Assembly: GCA_963824225.1 (NCBI GenBank)
Contig: CAWGOF010000002.1
Coordinates: 950,031 to 1,014,030 of the forward strand
DNA: 64,000 nucleotides
Direction: 5' to 3'
From: CAWGOF01 sp963824225
Lineage (GTDB): Bacteria; Acidobacteriota; Polarisedimenticolia; Polarisedimenticolales; Polarisedimenticolaceae
The notes below the pieces were generated by a model. It ran no database searches. It was given only the letters and a program-made list of their open reading frames with translations, and was not told the DNA's origin. A program made the translations under genes and the position numbers. This document shows, one piece after another, positions 1 to 8,771 of this stretch (positions are counted from its first letter, which is position 1; each line of letters opens with the position of its first letter).

Positions 1-117
1 GACTCGAGCCACGGGCGTTACCTGTGCTTCACCGCCCGGATCTGGATGCTGTCGAGCGCCGAGGTCGTCGCGCTGTACCGGTCGGCCCGCCATATCGAAG
101 GGATGATCGCCCTCTGA
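1..117 (+). CDS. C-terminal end of a DUF493-like protein (partial)
   Basis: An open frame enters from the left edge and stops with TGA at 115-117, giving a 38-residue tail that reads ...GRYLCFTARIWMLSSAEVVA... and ends ...IEGMIAL. The strand pattern (a 'GRY.. FT' strand, an 'AEVVALYR' helix, a short last strand) resembles the end of the small ferredoxin-fold DUF493/YbeD family, whose function is poorly known. High third-position GC matches the neighbouring genes, so I take it as real coding sequence. The family call rests on weak similarity to a fragment. It ends 11 bases before the next gene. Confidence 0.5.
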   Translation, partial: DSSHGRYLCFTARIWMLSSAEVVALYRSARHIEGMIAL

Positions 118-128
118 CCTCGGCCCCC

Positions 129-557
129 ATGCGGACCCTCGACGTCGCCCCGGGTGTCCGGATCCCGCTCGAGGAGCTCGAGTGGACCGCGTCGCGCGGC
201 GGCGGTCCCGGCGGGCAGCACGTCAACAAGGTCAGCACGCGCGTCGCGGTGACGCTCGACGTCCTCGGCTCGCTGTCCCTGCCCGCAGCGGCGAAGGCGC
301 ACATCCAGCAGCGCCTCGGCCACCGTCTCACGCGCGACGGCCGCCTCCGAATCACGTGTGGCGTCCACCGGAGCCAGTCCGCGAATCGGCGCGAGGCGCT
401 CGACCGGCTCGCGACCCTTCTCTCGGACGCGCTCCGCCCGCGCCGGAAGCGGGTCGCCTCTCGAGTTCCCGGCGCCGAGCGGGAGAGACGGCTCGCCGCC
501 AAGCGCGCCCGCGCGAGAACGAAGCGCGACCGCGGGGCTCCAGGAACCGAGACCTGA
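129..557 (+). CDS. arfB: Alternative ribosome-rescue factor ArfB (peptidyl-tRNA hydrolase)
   Basis: The 142-residue product fits the usual length of about 140 for ArfB/YaeJ. ArfB enters the A site of ribosomes stalled on broken mRNA and hydrolyses the peptidyl-tRNA. The release-factor catalytic motif is intact (SRGGGPGGQHVNKVSTRV, residues about 22-39, with the GGQ loop). The C-terminus is strongly basic (RRKRVASR... RARTKRDRG), as needed to bind the empty mRNA channel. I start at ATG 129 because this matches the family N-terminus; there is no clear ribosome binding site, and an open frame extends back to 24. The stop TGA lies inside a copy of the GAGACCTGACCCC repeat. Confidence 0.9.
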   Translation: MRTLDVAPGVRIPLEELEWTASRGGGPGGQHVNKVSTRVAVTLDVLGSLSLPAAAKAHIQQRLGHRLTRDGRLRITCGVHRSQSANRREALDRLATLLSDALRPRRKRVASRVPGAERERRLAAKRARARTKRDRGAPGTET

Positions 558-562
558 CCCCC
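549..562. repeat. Short REP-like motif copy (GAGACCTGACCCCC)
   Basis: Fourteen bases matching half of the palindrome at 50970-51026 and the triple copy at 24535-24573. Here it supplies the stop codon of arfB. A single copy this short could be chance; it counts only because the same word recurs at other gene ends. Confidence 0.4.
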
Positions 563-597
563 GTCGTCGATGTACACTCGCGCCCCGCGAGGTTTCC

Positions 598-873
598 ATG
601 TCGCGATCCCGCCTCGGTCTCGTGCTCCTGCTCGTCGCCTGCGAGCTCCTGGGCCTGGGCTCGGCGCAGTGGTTCTTCCGCGTGTTCCAGATCACCGTGC
701 CGGCGGCGGTGATCACGAGCTTCAATCGCTTGTCGGCCCAGGGGATGTTCCTGCTCAACGGCGCAGTTCTCGGGCTCGTGTTGTTCCTGTGGTGCCTCGG
801 GGTGCTCGCCCTCGCGCCGTTCTTCCGCGCGGCGCGCGGCGCGCCGGGTGCGAACGCCGAGCCGACGCGCTAG
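598..873 (+). CDS. Small two-helix membrane protein, unknown function
   Basis: A 91-residue protein from ATG 598, with a weak GCGAGG sequence upstream. Two hydrophobic segments are visible, residues about 6-28 and 48-77, joined by a short loop ending SFNRLSAQGMF. The tail is polar (RAARGAPGANAEPTR). I do not recognise the family. The stop codon overlaps, on the opposite strand, that of the convergent esterase gene (870-873). Confidence 0.6.
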   Translation: MSRSRLGLVLLLVACELLGLGSAQWFFRVFQITVPAAVITSFNRLSAQGMFLLNGAVLGLVLFLWCLGVLALAPFFRAARGAPGANAEPTR

Positions 874-1937
874 GAGCCGGTGGGAGCCGGCGTGGGCTCG
901 GGGCGTTTCGGGCGGAAGCCGCGGTCGAAGAACTCGAGCACGCCCGACTCGAACCGCGCCCGCACCCCGCGCACGTGATCGCCCGGGAACACGTAGAACG
1001 CGTGGTCGACCTCGGCCGCGCCGAGCGCCAGGACGAGCGAGCGTGACTCCGGGAGAAGCGGGTCCTGGTCCCCCACGTCGAGCTCGATCCGCAAACGCTT
1101 CAGATCGGCGGCGCGGCGTGGAACGCTGCGCACGAGCGCCGATTGGAGCCAGCGGTCCCACACCGCCTGGTTCTGCACGAGCTTGCCCTCGACGATCGAC
1201 CACGGCAGCTCGGCCTGGAACGGCGCTCGGCCGGGCATCGGGCTGAACGCGACGGCCTTCGACCACAGCACGCGGGCCAACGGCGACGGGTTGGCGCTCA
1301 GGCCGCCCTCGAGCTCGACCGCCGCCCTTGCTGCGTCCTCGCCGAACGGGTTCGGCTCGACGAGGTTCGGCGCGCTGATCCCCGCGACCGACCCGAACGT
1401 GTCCGGGTAGTCCATCGCGATGCGCAGCGCTCCGTAGCCGCCCATCGATTGACCACCGATCGCGCGCGACCCGCGCTCGGGGATCGTCCGGTAGGTCGCG
1501 TCGACGTGGGCCACGACGTCCCGGGCGACGAAGTCCTCCCACGCGCCGCCGGTCACCGAGTTCACGTACCAGCTCCCGCCGAGCTTGGTCCGGGCGTCGG
1601 GCAGGACGAGGATCATCGGGCCGATCCGTCCGGCCTCGATCGCAGTGCGGAGCGCCACCGACACGTCGAGCCCCTCGTACCCCTGGCCGAGCCAGCTCTC
1701 GGGACCCACACCCCAGGCGTGGAGCAGGTAGACCGCCGGGTAGCGCGCGCTCGGCGCCTCGTCGTACCCCGGTGGGAGAATGACGGTCACCGATCGGCTC
1801 GCGCTCTCGCCGGCGCGGTTCGACACGAGCGACTCGGCGAGGAACGTCGTCCGCACGACCCGCGCGCTGGCCGCGGGAGCGAGGAGCTGGATCGCGGCGC
1901 ACGCGGCCGCGGCGACGGCGAAGCGCTTTCGGCTCAT
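870..1937 (-). CDS. Secreted alpha/beta-hydrolase esterase (esterase D / S-formylglutathione hydrolase type)
   Basis: A 355-residue protein with an N-terminal signal peptide (MSRKRFAVAAAACAAIQLLA...ASA), so it acts in the periplasm or outside. The fold is the esterase-D type: a PPGYDEAPSARYPAVYLLH strand with oxyanion region at about 55-75, the nucleophile elbow GGQSMGGYGALR with catalytic Ser at about 170, and a late His in FPGDHVRGV. The substrate cannot be told. Start ATG 1937 was chosen because it begins the signal peptide. It runs divergently from the actC operon, with 67 bases between them. Confidence 0.85.
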   Translation of the reverse strand: MSRKRFAVAAAACAAIQLLAPAASARVVRTTFLAESLVSNRAGESASRSVTVILPPGYDEAPSARYPAVYLLHAWGVGPESWLGQGYEGLDVSVALRTAIEAGRIGPMILVLPDARTKLGGSWYVNSVTGGAWEDFVARDVVAHVDATYRTIPERGSRAIGGQSMGGYGALRIAMDYPDTFGSVAGISAPNLVEPNPFGEDAARAAVELEGGLSANPSPLARVLWSKAVAFSPMPGRAPFQAELPWSIVEGKLVQNQAVWDRWLQSALVRSVPRRAADLKRLRIELDVGDQDPLLPESRSLVLALGAAEVDHAFYVFPGDHVRGVRARFESGVLEFFDRGFRPKRPEPTPAPTGS

Positions 1938-2004
1938 CTCTCGACCCTTGGCATGATTGCACAGTTGACCCGTGCCGAGCCGCGCTGTTAGTCTTGGCGG
2001 CCCC

Positions 2005-3447
2005 ATGGCCTCTACCGAGGAAACTCCCGACCTCGATCCGGTACGGGGCAGGGCGCCGCTGATCCTCGGCGGCCACGACTTCCCGTCGATCACGCGCGCC
2101 GTCTGCGATCCGCTCGAGCAACCGACGCCGCTCGGCTGGTGGTTGTTCTTCCTGCCGTCGCTCGGCCTGCTGAGCCTCCTCGGCCTGGCCACGGGCTGGC
2201 TGTTCTGGGAGGGGATCGGGATCTGGGGCTTGAACAACCCGGTCGGCTGGGCGTTCGACATCACCAACTTCGTGTTCTGGGTCGGCATCGGCCACGCCGG
2301 CACGCTGATCTCGGCGATCCTGTTCCTGTTCCGCCAGAAGTGGCGCACGTCGATCAACCGCTCGGCCGAGGCGATGACGATCTTCGCCGTCATGTGCGCG
2401 CTGATCTTCCCCGGCATCCACGTCGGCCGGATCTGGGTCGCGTACTGGATGCTGCCCGATGCCGAACCAGATGAGCATGTGGCCGAACTTCCGCAGCCCG
2501 CTCCTGTGGGACGTGTTCGCGGTCAGCACCTACGGCACGGTGTCCGCTGCTGTTCTGGTACGTCGGCCTGATTCCCGACCTGGCCACGGTGCGCGACCGC
2601 GCGCGCACGCTCCTGCGCCGACGGATCTTCGGCGCCCTGGCGCTCGGCTGGCGCGGCTCGAACCGCCACTGGCAGCACTACGAGACGCGCCTACCTGATC
2701 CTCGCCGGTCTGGCGACGCCGCTCGTGCTGTCGGTGCACTCGATCGTGTCGATGGACTTCGCCGTGTCGCAGCTCCCGGGCTGGCACACGACGATCTTCC
2801 CGCCGTACTTCGTCGCCGGCGCGATCTTCTCCGGCTTCGCCATGGTGCTGACGCTGATGGTCATCACGCGCAAGGCGTTCGGCCTGGAGAACCTGATCAC
2901 GATCCGGCACATCGACAACATGGCCAAGATCATGCTCGTCACCGGCAGCATGGTCGGCTACGCCTACGGCATGGAGTTCTTCATCGCCTGGTACAGCGGC
3001 AACCCGTACGAAGCGGTTCGCGTTCCTGAACCGCGCGTTCGGGCCATACGCCTGGGCGTACTGGATCATGGTGTCGTGCAACGTCATCCTGCCGCAGATC
3101 TTCTGGTGCAAGAAGGCCCGCACGAACCTGGCGATGCTGTTCGTCATGTCGATCTTCGTCAACGTCGGCATGTGGTTCGAGCGGTTCGTGATCATCGTCA
3201 CGTCGCTGCACCGCGACTTCCTGCCGTCGAGCTGGGACATGTACACGCCGACGATCTGGGACGTTCCTCGCGCTCCTCGGCAGCTTCGGCCTGTTCTTCA
3301 CCATGTTCTGCCTGTTCGTCGCGGTTCCTGCCGATCGTGGCCACGGCCGAGGTCAAGGGCGTGCTGCCCGAGGCCGACCCGCACCACGGCGAGGAGCACG
3401 TGGTGCTCGACGTCTCGAAGTCCCCGGTGCGCGAGGCGACCACGTGA
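2005..3447 (+). CDS. actC: ACIII subunit ActC (NrfD-type quinol-binding membrane protein), interrupted by six +1 shifts
   Basis: ActC is a multi-helix NrfD/PsrC-type membrane subunit of alternative complex III. Family-typical motifs are seen throughout: WRTSINRSAEAM, FRSPLLWDVFAVST, LIPDLATVRDRAR, LSVHSIVSMDFAVSQLPGWH, GPYAWAYW, AEVKGVLPEADPHH. No single frame covers them: reading must move to the +1 frame near 2457, 2544, 2685, 3016, 3264 and 3321. Each is one extra base, and after six the frame returns to the original and stops with TGA 3445-3447. The restored protein is 478 residues, the normal family length, with no degraded stretch. Read literally, frame 1 stops at 2571 after 188 residues. 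It is the first gene of the operon and overlaps actD (GTGA). Sequencing error, recent inactivation and recoding all remain open. Confidence 0.85.
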
Positions 3448-4052
3448 CCCCGCCGCTGCGGCGCCCGCCGCTGCGGCGCCTGCCGCTGCGGCGCCTGCCG
3501 CTCCTCCCCGAGCTGCCCCCGGGCCCGTACTACGGCGCGCTCGCGCGGTTTGCCGGTCCGCGCGAGCTGGTCCACGCGTGCGAGCGGATCCGCGACCTGG
3601 GCTTCACGCGGTGGGACGCGCACAGCCCGTTCCCGGTCCACGGCCTCGACCGGGCGATGGGTCTGCGCGACTCGCGGCTGCCATGGATCGTGCTCGTGCT
3701 CGGGTTGAGCGGCGCCGCCGGAGCGATGCTGCTCCAGTGGTGGGTCCACACCCAGGCGTACCCGCTCGTGATCTCGGGCAAGCCACTGTTCTCGTGGCCG
3801 GCGTTCGTCCCGGTGACGTTCGAGGTCGGCGTGCTGTTCGGCGCTCTCGGCGCGGTGTTCGGGATGTTCGGCCTCAACCGGCTGCCGATGCACCACCACC
3901 CGCTGTTCGCCTCCCGGACGTTCGAGCGCGTGACGGACGACGGGTTCTTCGTGTCGATCGAGTCGTGGGATCCGAAGTTCGACGCCCAGGCGACGGTCCG
4001 GACGCTCGAGGACCTCGGCGCGCTCGACGTCGAGCTGCTCGCGTCGTCATGA
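3444..4052 (+). CDS. actD: ACIII subunit ActD (DUF3341 membrane protein)
   Basis: A 202-residue protein that starts at GTG 3444, overlapping the actC stop (GTGA). The DUF3341 core starts near residue 30: YYGALARFAGPRELVHACE, then FTRWDAHSPFPVHGLD, followed by two transmembrane helices at about 75-95 and 120-145 and a short cytoplasmic tail. ActD is a small membrane subunit of alternative complex III. The first 25 residues are an unusual Pro-Leu-Arg repeat not expected in the family, so the true start could lie a little downstream. Confidence 0.9.
   Translation: MTPPLRRPPLRRLPLRRLPLLPELPPGPYYGALARFAGPRELVHACERIRDLGFTRWDAHSPFPVHGLDRAMGLRDSRLPWIVLVLGLSGAAGAMLLQWWVHTQAYPLVISGKPLFSWPAFVPVTFEVGVLFGALGAVFGMFGLNRLPMHHHPLFASRTFERVTDDGFFVSIESWDPKFDAQATVRTLEDLGALDVELLASS
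3453..3497 (+). repeat. Three tandem 15-bp units coding PLRRP/L
   Basis: The unit CCGCTGCGGCGCCTG (first copy CCGCTGCGGCGCCCG) occurs three times in a row at the 5' end of actD and adds five residues each. It is a coding microsatellite that can change length without breaking the frame. Confidence 0.7.
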
Positions 4053-4059
4053 GGCGACC

Positions 4060-5262
4060 GTGATCGTCCCCCGCGCCCTCGAGACCGCCCGGGTCACCGT
4101 GCCCGAAGGCAGCGCGCTGCGGCGCATGCCGCTCGTGGCGCTGGCCGTCGGCGCGCTCGCGACCCTGGCCTCGTTCGCCCTCGGCGGCTCGGGCCGCCAG
4201 CTGTGGTTCTCGTGGCTCGTCGCGTTCGTGTTCTGCCTGACGCTGGCGCTCGGCGCACTGTTCTTCGTGCTCGTGCACTTCGCGACGAAGGCCGGGTGGG
4301 GCGTCGCCGTACGGCGCCTGGCCGAGGGCGTCGCCGGAACGCTGCCCGTGCTGGCCGTCCTGTTCGTCCCGGTGCTCCTCGGGCTGCACGAGCTGTACCA
4401 CTGGAGCGACCCGCAAGCGGTGGCCCACGATCCGCTGCTCGCGGCCAAGGCGCCGTACCTGGCGCGCGGGTTCTTCGTGCTCCGTGCGGCCCTGTACTTC
4501 GCGGTCTGGAGCGTCCTCGCGGTCGTGTACCTGCGCGGCTCCCGGCGCCAGGACGACACGGGCGACGAGCGGATCACCCGGCGCCTGACCGCGCTTGCCG
4601 GGCCCGCGCTGATCGTGTTCGCGCTGTCGGTCAGCTTCGCCGCGATCGACTGGATCATGTCGCTCGAGCCGCACTGGTACTCGACCGTGTTCGGGGTATA
4701 CGTGTTCGCCGGCTGCGTCGTGTCGTTCTTCTCGCTGCTGGTCGTGGTCTCGGCGGCCCTCGGCCGAGCCGGCGTGCTGCGCGGCGTGATCACGGCCGAG
4801 CACTACCACGACGTGGGCAAGCTGATGTTCACGTTCATCGTGTTCTGGGCGTACATCGCGTTCGCCCAGTTCTTCCTGATCTGGTACGGCAACATCCCCG
4901 AGGAGACGGTGTGGTACCTGCGGCGCATCGACTCGGGGTGGCTCCCGGTCACGCTGCTCCTCGCGATCGGGCACTTCGTCGTCCCGTTCCTGTACCTGAT
5001 GCCCCGGACGATCAAGCGCCGCACACCGCTGCTCGTCGCCGGCGCGGTGTGGGTGCTGTTCGTTCACCTGGTGGACATGTACTGGCTGGTCATGCCCACG
5101 CTGCACGAGAATGGGCCCCGGTTCACCGTGCTCGACCTGACGACGTTCCTCGCCGTTTTCGGGCTGTTCGCCGGCGCCGCGGGCTGGCTCCTGACGCGCC
5201 GGCCGCTCGTCCCGCTGCAGGACCCGCGCCTGCCCGAGTCGGTGGCGTTCGAGAACTTCTGA
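4060..5262 (+). CDS. actF: ACIII subunit ActF (quinol-binding membrane subunit 2)
   Basis: A 400-residue, about ten-helix membrane protein from GTG 4060, seven bases after actD. Family-typical segments are present: LHELYHWSDP at about 110, FAAIDWIMSLEPHWYSTVFG near 195-215, HYHDVGKLMFTFIVFWAYIA near 250, QFFLIWYGNIPEET near 270, and LLVAGAVWVLFVHLVDMYWL near 330. ActF is the second NrfD-like quinone-binding subunit of alternative complex III and pairs with ActC. ActA, ActB and ActE are not here but at 31398-35595, so the complex depends on two loci. Confidence 0.92.
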   Translation: MIVPRALETARVTVPEGSALRRMPLVALAVGALATLASFALGGSGRQLWFSWLVAFVFCLTLALGALFFVLVHFATKAGWGVAVRRLAEGVAGTLPVLAVLFVPVLLGLHELYHWSDPQAVAHDPLLAAKAPYLARGFFVLRAALYFAVWSVLAVVYLRGSRRQDDTGDERITRRLTALAGPALIVFALSVSFAAIDWIMSLEPHWYSTVFGVYVFAGCVVSFFSLLVVVSAALGRAGVLRGVITAEHYHDVGKLMFTFIVFWAYIAFAQFFLIWYGNIPEETVWYLRRIDSGWLPVTLLLAIGHFVVPFLYLMPRTIKRRTPLLVAGAVWVLFVHLVDMYWLVMPTLHENGPRFTVLDLTTFLAVFGLFAGAAGWLLTRRPLVPLQDPRLPESVAFENF

Positions 5263-5359
5263 GCCGGGTCGTCCCCCTGACCCCGGCCGACCGATCCTGT
5301 ATCTTGTTTCCCACGGCGGGCCTCTGATAGTCTCCCCCGCTGACCCATAGGAGGCGTCC

Positions 5360-6073
5360 ATGCGCAGTCGGATCCGTCCCGTTCTCTGCTCGGCTCTGGC
5401 GGTGGTCCTGGCCGGCATGGCCAGCGCGGCCACGCTGAGCGGCACGATCAAGTTCGAGGGCACGGCCCCGGCGCTCAAGCCCGTCGCCATGGACGCCGAC
5501 CCGAACTGCATGCGCAAGCACTCGGCCGCCGTGGCCAACGAGATGCTCGTCCTCGGCTCGGGCAACACGGTGGCCAACGTCCTGGTGCGGGTCAAGAGCG
5601 GGCTGCCGGCCGGCAAGACCTACCCCGCGCCGGCGACCCCGGCCGTGATCGACCAGCAAGGCTGCCAGTACAAGCCGCACGTGCTGGGGATGATGGTCGG
5701 CCAGAAGCTCAAAGTGAAGAACTCCGACGGCCTGCTGCACAACGTCCACGCGCTGCCCAAGACGAACACCGAGTTCAACCGGGCGATGCCGGCGACGATG
5801 ACCGAGTTCGAGCACACGTTCGACAAGGCCGAGGACGTGTTCCGCGTCAAGTGCGACGTCCATCCGTGGATGGGCAGCTGGGTCTCCGTGATGACCCACC
5901 CGTTCTTCAGCGTCACGAGCACCGCCGGGACGTTCAAGATCGACAACCTCCCCGCGGGCACGTACCAGATCGAGGCGTGGCACGAGAAGCTCCCGGCCAA
6001 GACGGTGTCGGTCACCGTGACGGCCGACGAGAAGAAGACGGTCGACTTCACGATGGCCGCGCCGGCGAAGTAA
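5360..6073 (+). CDS. Periplasmic cupredoxin-like protein with carboxypeptidase-regulatory-like tail
   Basis: A 237-residue protein with a signal peptide (MRSRIRPVLC...AGMASA) and a good ribosome binding site (ATAGGAGG). The middle carries type-1 copper ligands: His in LLHNVHALP and the Cys-x-x-His-x-x-Met set in KCDVHPWMGSW. The end is a beta-sandwich of the carboxypeptidase-regulatory type (TAGTFKIDNLPAGTYQIEAW). It sits between actF and coxA, so a role as copper electron carrier between ACIII and the oxidase, or as a copper donor to it, is likely but inferred. Confidence 0.82.
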   Translation: MRSRIRPVLCSALAVVLAGMASAATLSGTIKFEGTAPALKPVAMDADPNCMRKHSAAVANEMLVLGSGNTVANVLVRVKSGLPAGKTYPAPATPAVIDQQGCQYKPHVLGMMVGQKLKVKNSDGLLHNVHALPKTNTEFNRAMPATMTEFEHTFDKAEDVFRVKCDVHPWMGSWVSVMTHPFFSVTSTAGTFKIDNLPAGTYQIEAWHEKLPAKTVSVTVTADEKKTVDFTMAAPAK

Positions 6074-6094
6074 GCCGGACCGAGGAGACGCGGG

Positions 6095-7849
6095 ATGGAG
6101 ACACTGCACGAGCGGGCCCACGCCGCCGAGCATCACGCAGAGCAGTCGTTCTGGTGGAAGTACGTCTTCTCCACCGACCACAAGGTCATCGGCGTCCAGT
6201 ACACCGTGACCGGTCTGGTGTTCCTGTTCTTCGGCTTCTGCCTGATGATGATCGCGCGCTGGCAGCTCGCGTATCCGGGCGTCGCCGTCCCGCTCCTGGG
6301 CAACCTGTTCGGCGAGATCCGCGCGCCGGGCGGAGCGATCGCTCCCGATTTCTACAACCAGCTCGGGGCGATGCACGGCACGATCATGGTGTTCATGGGC
6401 GTCGTGCCGCTCGCCGTCGGCGGGTTCGGCAACTTCGTCCTGCCGCTGCAGATCGGCGCCCCCGACATGGCGTTCCCGCGCATCAACATGGCGAGCTACT
6501 GGAGCTACGTGCTCGGCGGCATCATCATGCTGGTCAGCTTCTTCCTCCCCGGCGGCGCCGCACAGTCAGGCTGGACCTCCTACGCCCCGCTGTCCAACAT
6601 CGCGCCGATGGGTCAGACGGCGTGGCTCCTGGGCATGGTGTTCCTGATCACGTCGTCGCTCCTCGGCTCGATCAACTTCATCGTCACGACGATCCAGCTG
6701 CGGGCCAAGGGCCTGACGTTCATGCGCCTGCCGTTCTTCTGCTGGGCCCAGTTCGTCACGGCGTTCCTGCTGCTCCTGGCGTTCCCGCCGCTCGAGGCCG
6801 CGGCGGTGCTGCAGCTGATGGATCGGCTGGCCGACACGAGCTTCTTCCTGCCCACGGGGCTCGTGGTCTCGGGCCAGGTGCTCGAGGTCTCGGGCGGCGG
6901 CAGCCCGCTCCTGTGGCAGCACCTGTTCTGGTTCCTCGCGCACCCCGAGGTGTACGTCCTGATCCTCCCGGCGATGGGCATCGTCGCCGAGGTCGTGGCC
7001 AACAACACGCGCAAGCCGCTGTGGGGCTACCGGACGCTCGTGTACTCGCTGGTGTTCCTCGGGTTCATGTCGTTCATCGTGTGGGCGCACCACATGTTCC
7101 TGACCGGCATGGGCACGACGATGGCGTCGTTCTTCCAGACCACGACGATGATCATCTCGATCCCGTCGGTCGCGATCCTCAGCGCGCTGATCCTGTCGCT
7201 GTGGGGCGGGGCGATACGGTTCAACACCGCGATGCTGTTCGCGCTCGCGTTCCTGCCGATGTTCGGCATCGGCGGCCTGACCGGCCTGCCGCTCGGGCTG
7301 AGCTCGCCCGACGTGTTCCTGCACGACACGTTGTACGTCATCGGACACTTCCACTACGTGGTCGCGCCGGGGACGATCTTCGCCCTGTTCGCTGGCGTGT
7401 ACTACTGGTTCCCCAAGGTCACCGGGCGGCGGATGAACGAGACGCTGGGCAAGCTGCACTTCTGGCCGTCGCTCGTGTTCATCAACCTGATCTTCATGCC
7501 GATGATGATCCAGGGCATGGCCGGCGTGTCGCGGCGCCTGGCCGACGGGGGCGAGACCTACGACTTCTCGGATCCGGTGATGGGCTTGAACAAGGTGATG
7601 TCGCACGCGGCGTACGGCCTGGCCCTGGCGCAGATCCCGTTCTTCATCAACTTCTTCCGCAGCATCCGCCACGGCGAGAAGGTCGGCGCGAACCCGTGGA
7701 ACGCGACGACGCTCGAGTGGCAGGCTCCGTCGCCGCCACCGCACGGGAACTTCACCGAGCCGCTCGTCGTGCACCGCGGACCGTACGAGTACAGCGTCCC
7801 CGGCGCCCCGCGCGACTTCTGCCCGCAGAACCAGCCCGTGGGAGCGTGA
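6095..7849 (+). CDS. coxA: Cytochrome c oxidase subunit I
   Basis: A 584-residue, about twelve-helix haem-copper oxidase core subunit that reduces O2 to water and pumps protons. Key residues are visible: the CuB/Tyr motif AHPEVYVLILP (A1-type Glu and cross-linked Tyr), the two His of WAHHMFLTGM, the haem ligands in VIGHFHYVVAPG, and GNFVLPLQIGAPDMAFPR with the D-channel Asp. A GGAGACGCGGG sequence precedes ATG 6095. It lies 21 bases after the cupredoxin gene and 7 before coxC. Confidence 0.97.
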   Translation: METLHERAHAAEHHAEQSFWWKYVFSTDHKVIGVQYTVTGLVFLFFGFCLMMIARWQLAYPGVAVPLLGNLFGEIRAPGGAIAPDFYNQLGAMHGTIMVFMGVVPLAVGGFGNFVLPLQIGAPDMAFPRINMASYWSYVLGGIIMLVSFFLPGGAAQSGWTSYAPLSNIAPMGQTAWLLGMVFLITSSLLGSINFIVTTIQLRAKGLTFMRLPFFCWAQFVTAFLLLLAFPPLEAAAVLQLMDRLADTSFFLPTGLVVSGQVLEVSGGGSPLLWQHLFWFLAHPEVYVLILPAMGIVAEVVANNTRKPLWGYRTLVYSLVFLGFMSFIVWAHHMFLTGMGTTMASFFQTTTMIISIPSVAILSALILSLWGGAIRFNTAMLFALAFLPMFGIGGLTGLPLGLSSPDVFLHDTLYVIGHFHYVVAPGTIFALFAGVYYWFPKVTGRRMNETLGKLHFWPSLVFINLIFMPMMIQGMAGVSRRLADGGETYDFSDPVMGLNKVMSHAAYGLALAQIPFFINFFRSIRHGEKVGANPWNATTLEWQAPSPPPHGNFTEPLVVHRGPYEYSVPGAPRDFCPQNQPVGA

Positions 7850-7856
7850 GGCGGAC

Positions 7857-8447
7857 ATGGAGATCCCGTACACCGTCGAAGCGCGCCCCGATACGGGGCT
7901 GACGAGCGGCAAGATCGGCATCTGGCTGTTCCTCGCCTCCGAGGTCATGCTGTTCGGCGCCCTGTTCGCGACGTACATCATGCTGCGCGTCGGGGCCCAC
8001 GAGTGGCCCAAGGGCGCCGAGATCCTCAACGTCCCGCTGGCGACGCTGAACACGGTCGTGCTCATCACGTCGTCGGTCACGATGGTCATGGCCTGGGCCT
8101 CGCTGATGCGCCGGAACCTGGCCAAGGCCCGGATGTTCCTCTGGGTCACCGTGGCCCTCGGCGGCGCGTTCATGGTCATCAAGGCCATCGAGTACAACGC
8201 CAAGTTCGAGCACCACCTGTACCCGAGCACGAACACATTTCTCGCGATCTACTTCACGCTCACCGGGCTCCACGCGTTCCACGTGCTCGGCGGGATGGTG
8301 ATCAACGCGTACTTCGCCGGTCCGGGCTCGAAGCTGTGGCACAAGAATCCACAGTGGCTGACGAACCGCGTCGAGCACGCGGGGCTGTTCTGGCACTTCG
8401 TCGACCTGGTGTGGATCTTCCTGTTCCCCGTCCTGTACCTGCTGTAG
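7857..8447 (+). CDS. coxC: Cytochrome c oxidase subunit III
   Basis: A 196-residue, five-helix protein of the short COX3 type. Family motifs: GIWLFLASEVMLFGALFATY at about 22-41, the conserved Glu in IKAIEYNAKF, TLTGLHAFHVLGGM near 135, and EHAGLFWHFVDLVWIFLFP at the C-terminus. It stabilises subunit I. It sits in the middle of the cox operon, with a GTGAGGCGG site just before ATG 7857. Confidence 0.96.
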   Translation: MEIPYTVEARPDTGLTSGKIGIWLFLASEVMLFGALFATYIMLRVGAHEWPKGAEILNVPLATLNTVVLITSSVTMVMAWASLMRRNLAKARMFLWVTVALGGAFMVIKAIEYNAKFEHHLYPSTNTFLAIYFTLTGLHAFHVLGGMVINAYFAGPGSKLWHKNPQWLTNRVEHAGLFWHFVDLVWIFLFPVLYLL

Positions 8448-8455
8448 GAGACGCC

Positions 8456-8761
8456 ATGGAGCACGGGCACGCCGCGGACATCGACCGCCACGTTCGAACC
8501 TACGTGATGGTGTTCGTGGCGCTGATGGTCCTGACGCTCGTCACCGTCGGGATCTACTACCTGCACCTGCCGACGGCCGGGGCGATCGCCCTGGCGCTGA
8601 TCGTCGCCACGGTCAAGGGCACGCTCGTCGCGTGCTTCTTCATGCACCTGATCTCCGAGCGCAAGCTGGTCTACGCCGTGCTGATCATGACCGTCGGGCT
8701 GTTCTTCGTGCTCCTGTTCATCCCGCTGATCACGTCGCTCCTCGACCAGGCGCACGTGTAG
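8456..8761 (+). CDS. coxD: Cytochrome c oxidase subunit IV (CoxD/CyoD-like)
   Basis: A 101-residue protein with three transmembrane helices (residues about 15-37, 42-63, 70-93). It has the family features of subunit IV: His-rich start (MEHGHAADIDRHVRTY) and ATVKGTLVACFFMHLISERK in the second helix. The start at ATG 8456 has TAGGAGACGCC upstream. It is 8 bases from coxC and 10 from the next gene. Confidence 0.9.
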   Translation: MEHGHAADIDRHVRTYVMVFVALMVLTLVTVGIYYLHLPTAGAIALALIVATVKGTLVACFFMHLISERKLVYAVLIMTVGLFFVLLFIPLITSLLDQAHV

Positions 8762-8771
8762 GGCTCGAGCC

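Noticed and set aside
352..2529. Long open frames antisense to the esterase and the act/cox operon
   Set aside because: High GC makes long antisense frames common; they have Arg/Pro/Ala-rich, domain-free translations and contradict the clear families on the other strand.
2540..3330. Programmed +1 frameshifting as the established explanation for actC
   Set aside because: Only four of the six sites fit a G|TTC pattern; family residues at 2544, 2685 and 3321 fit better with an extra base elsewhere. Kept only as an open hypothesis in the findings.
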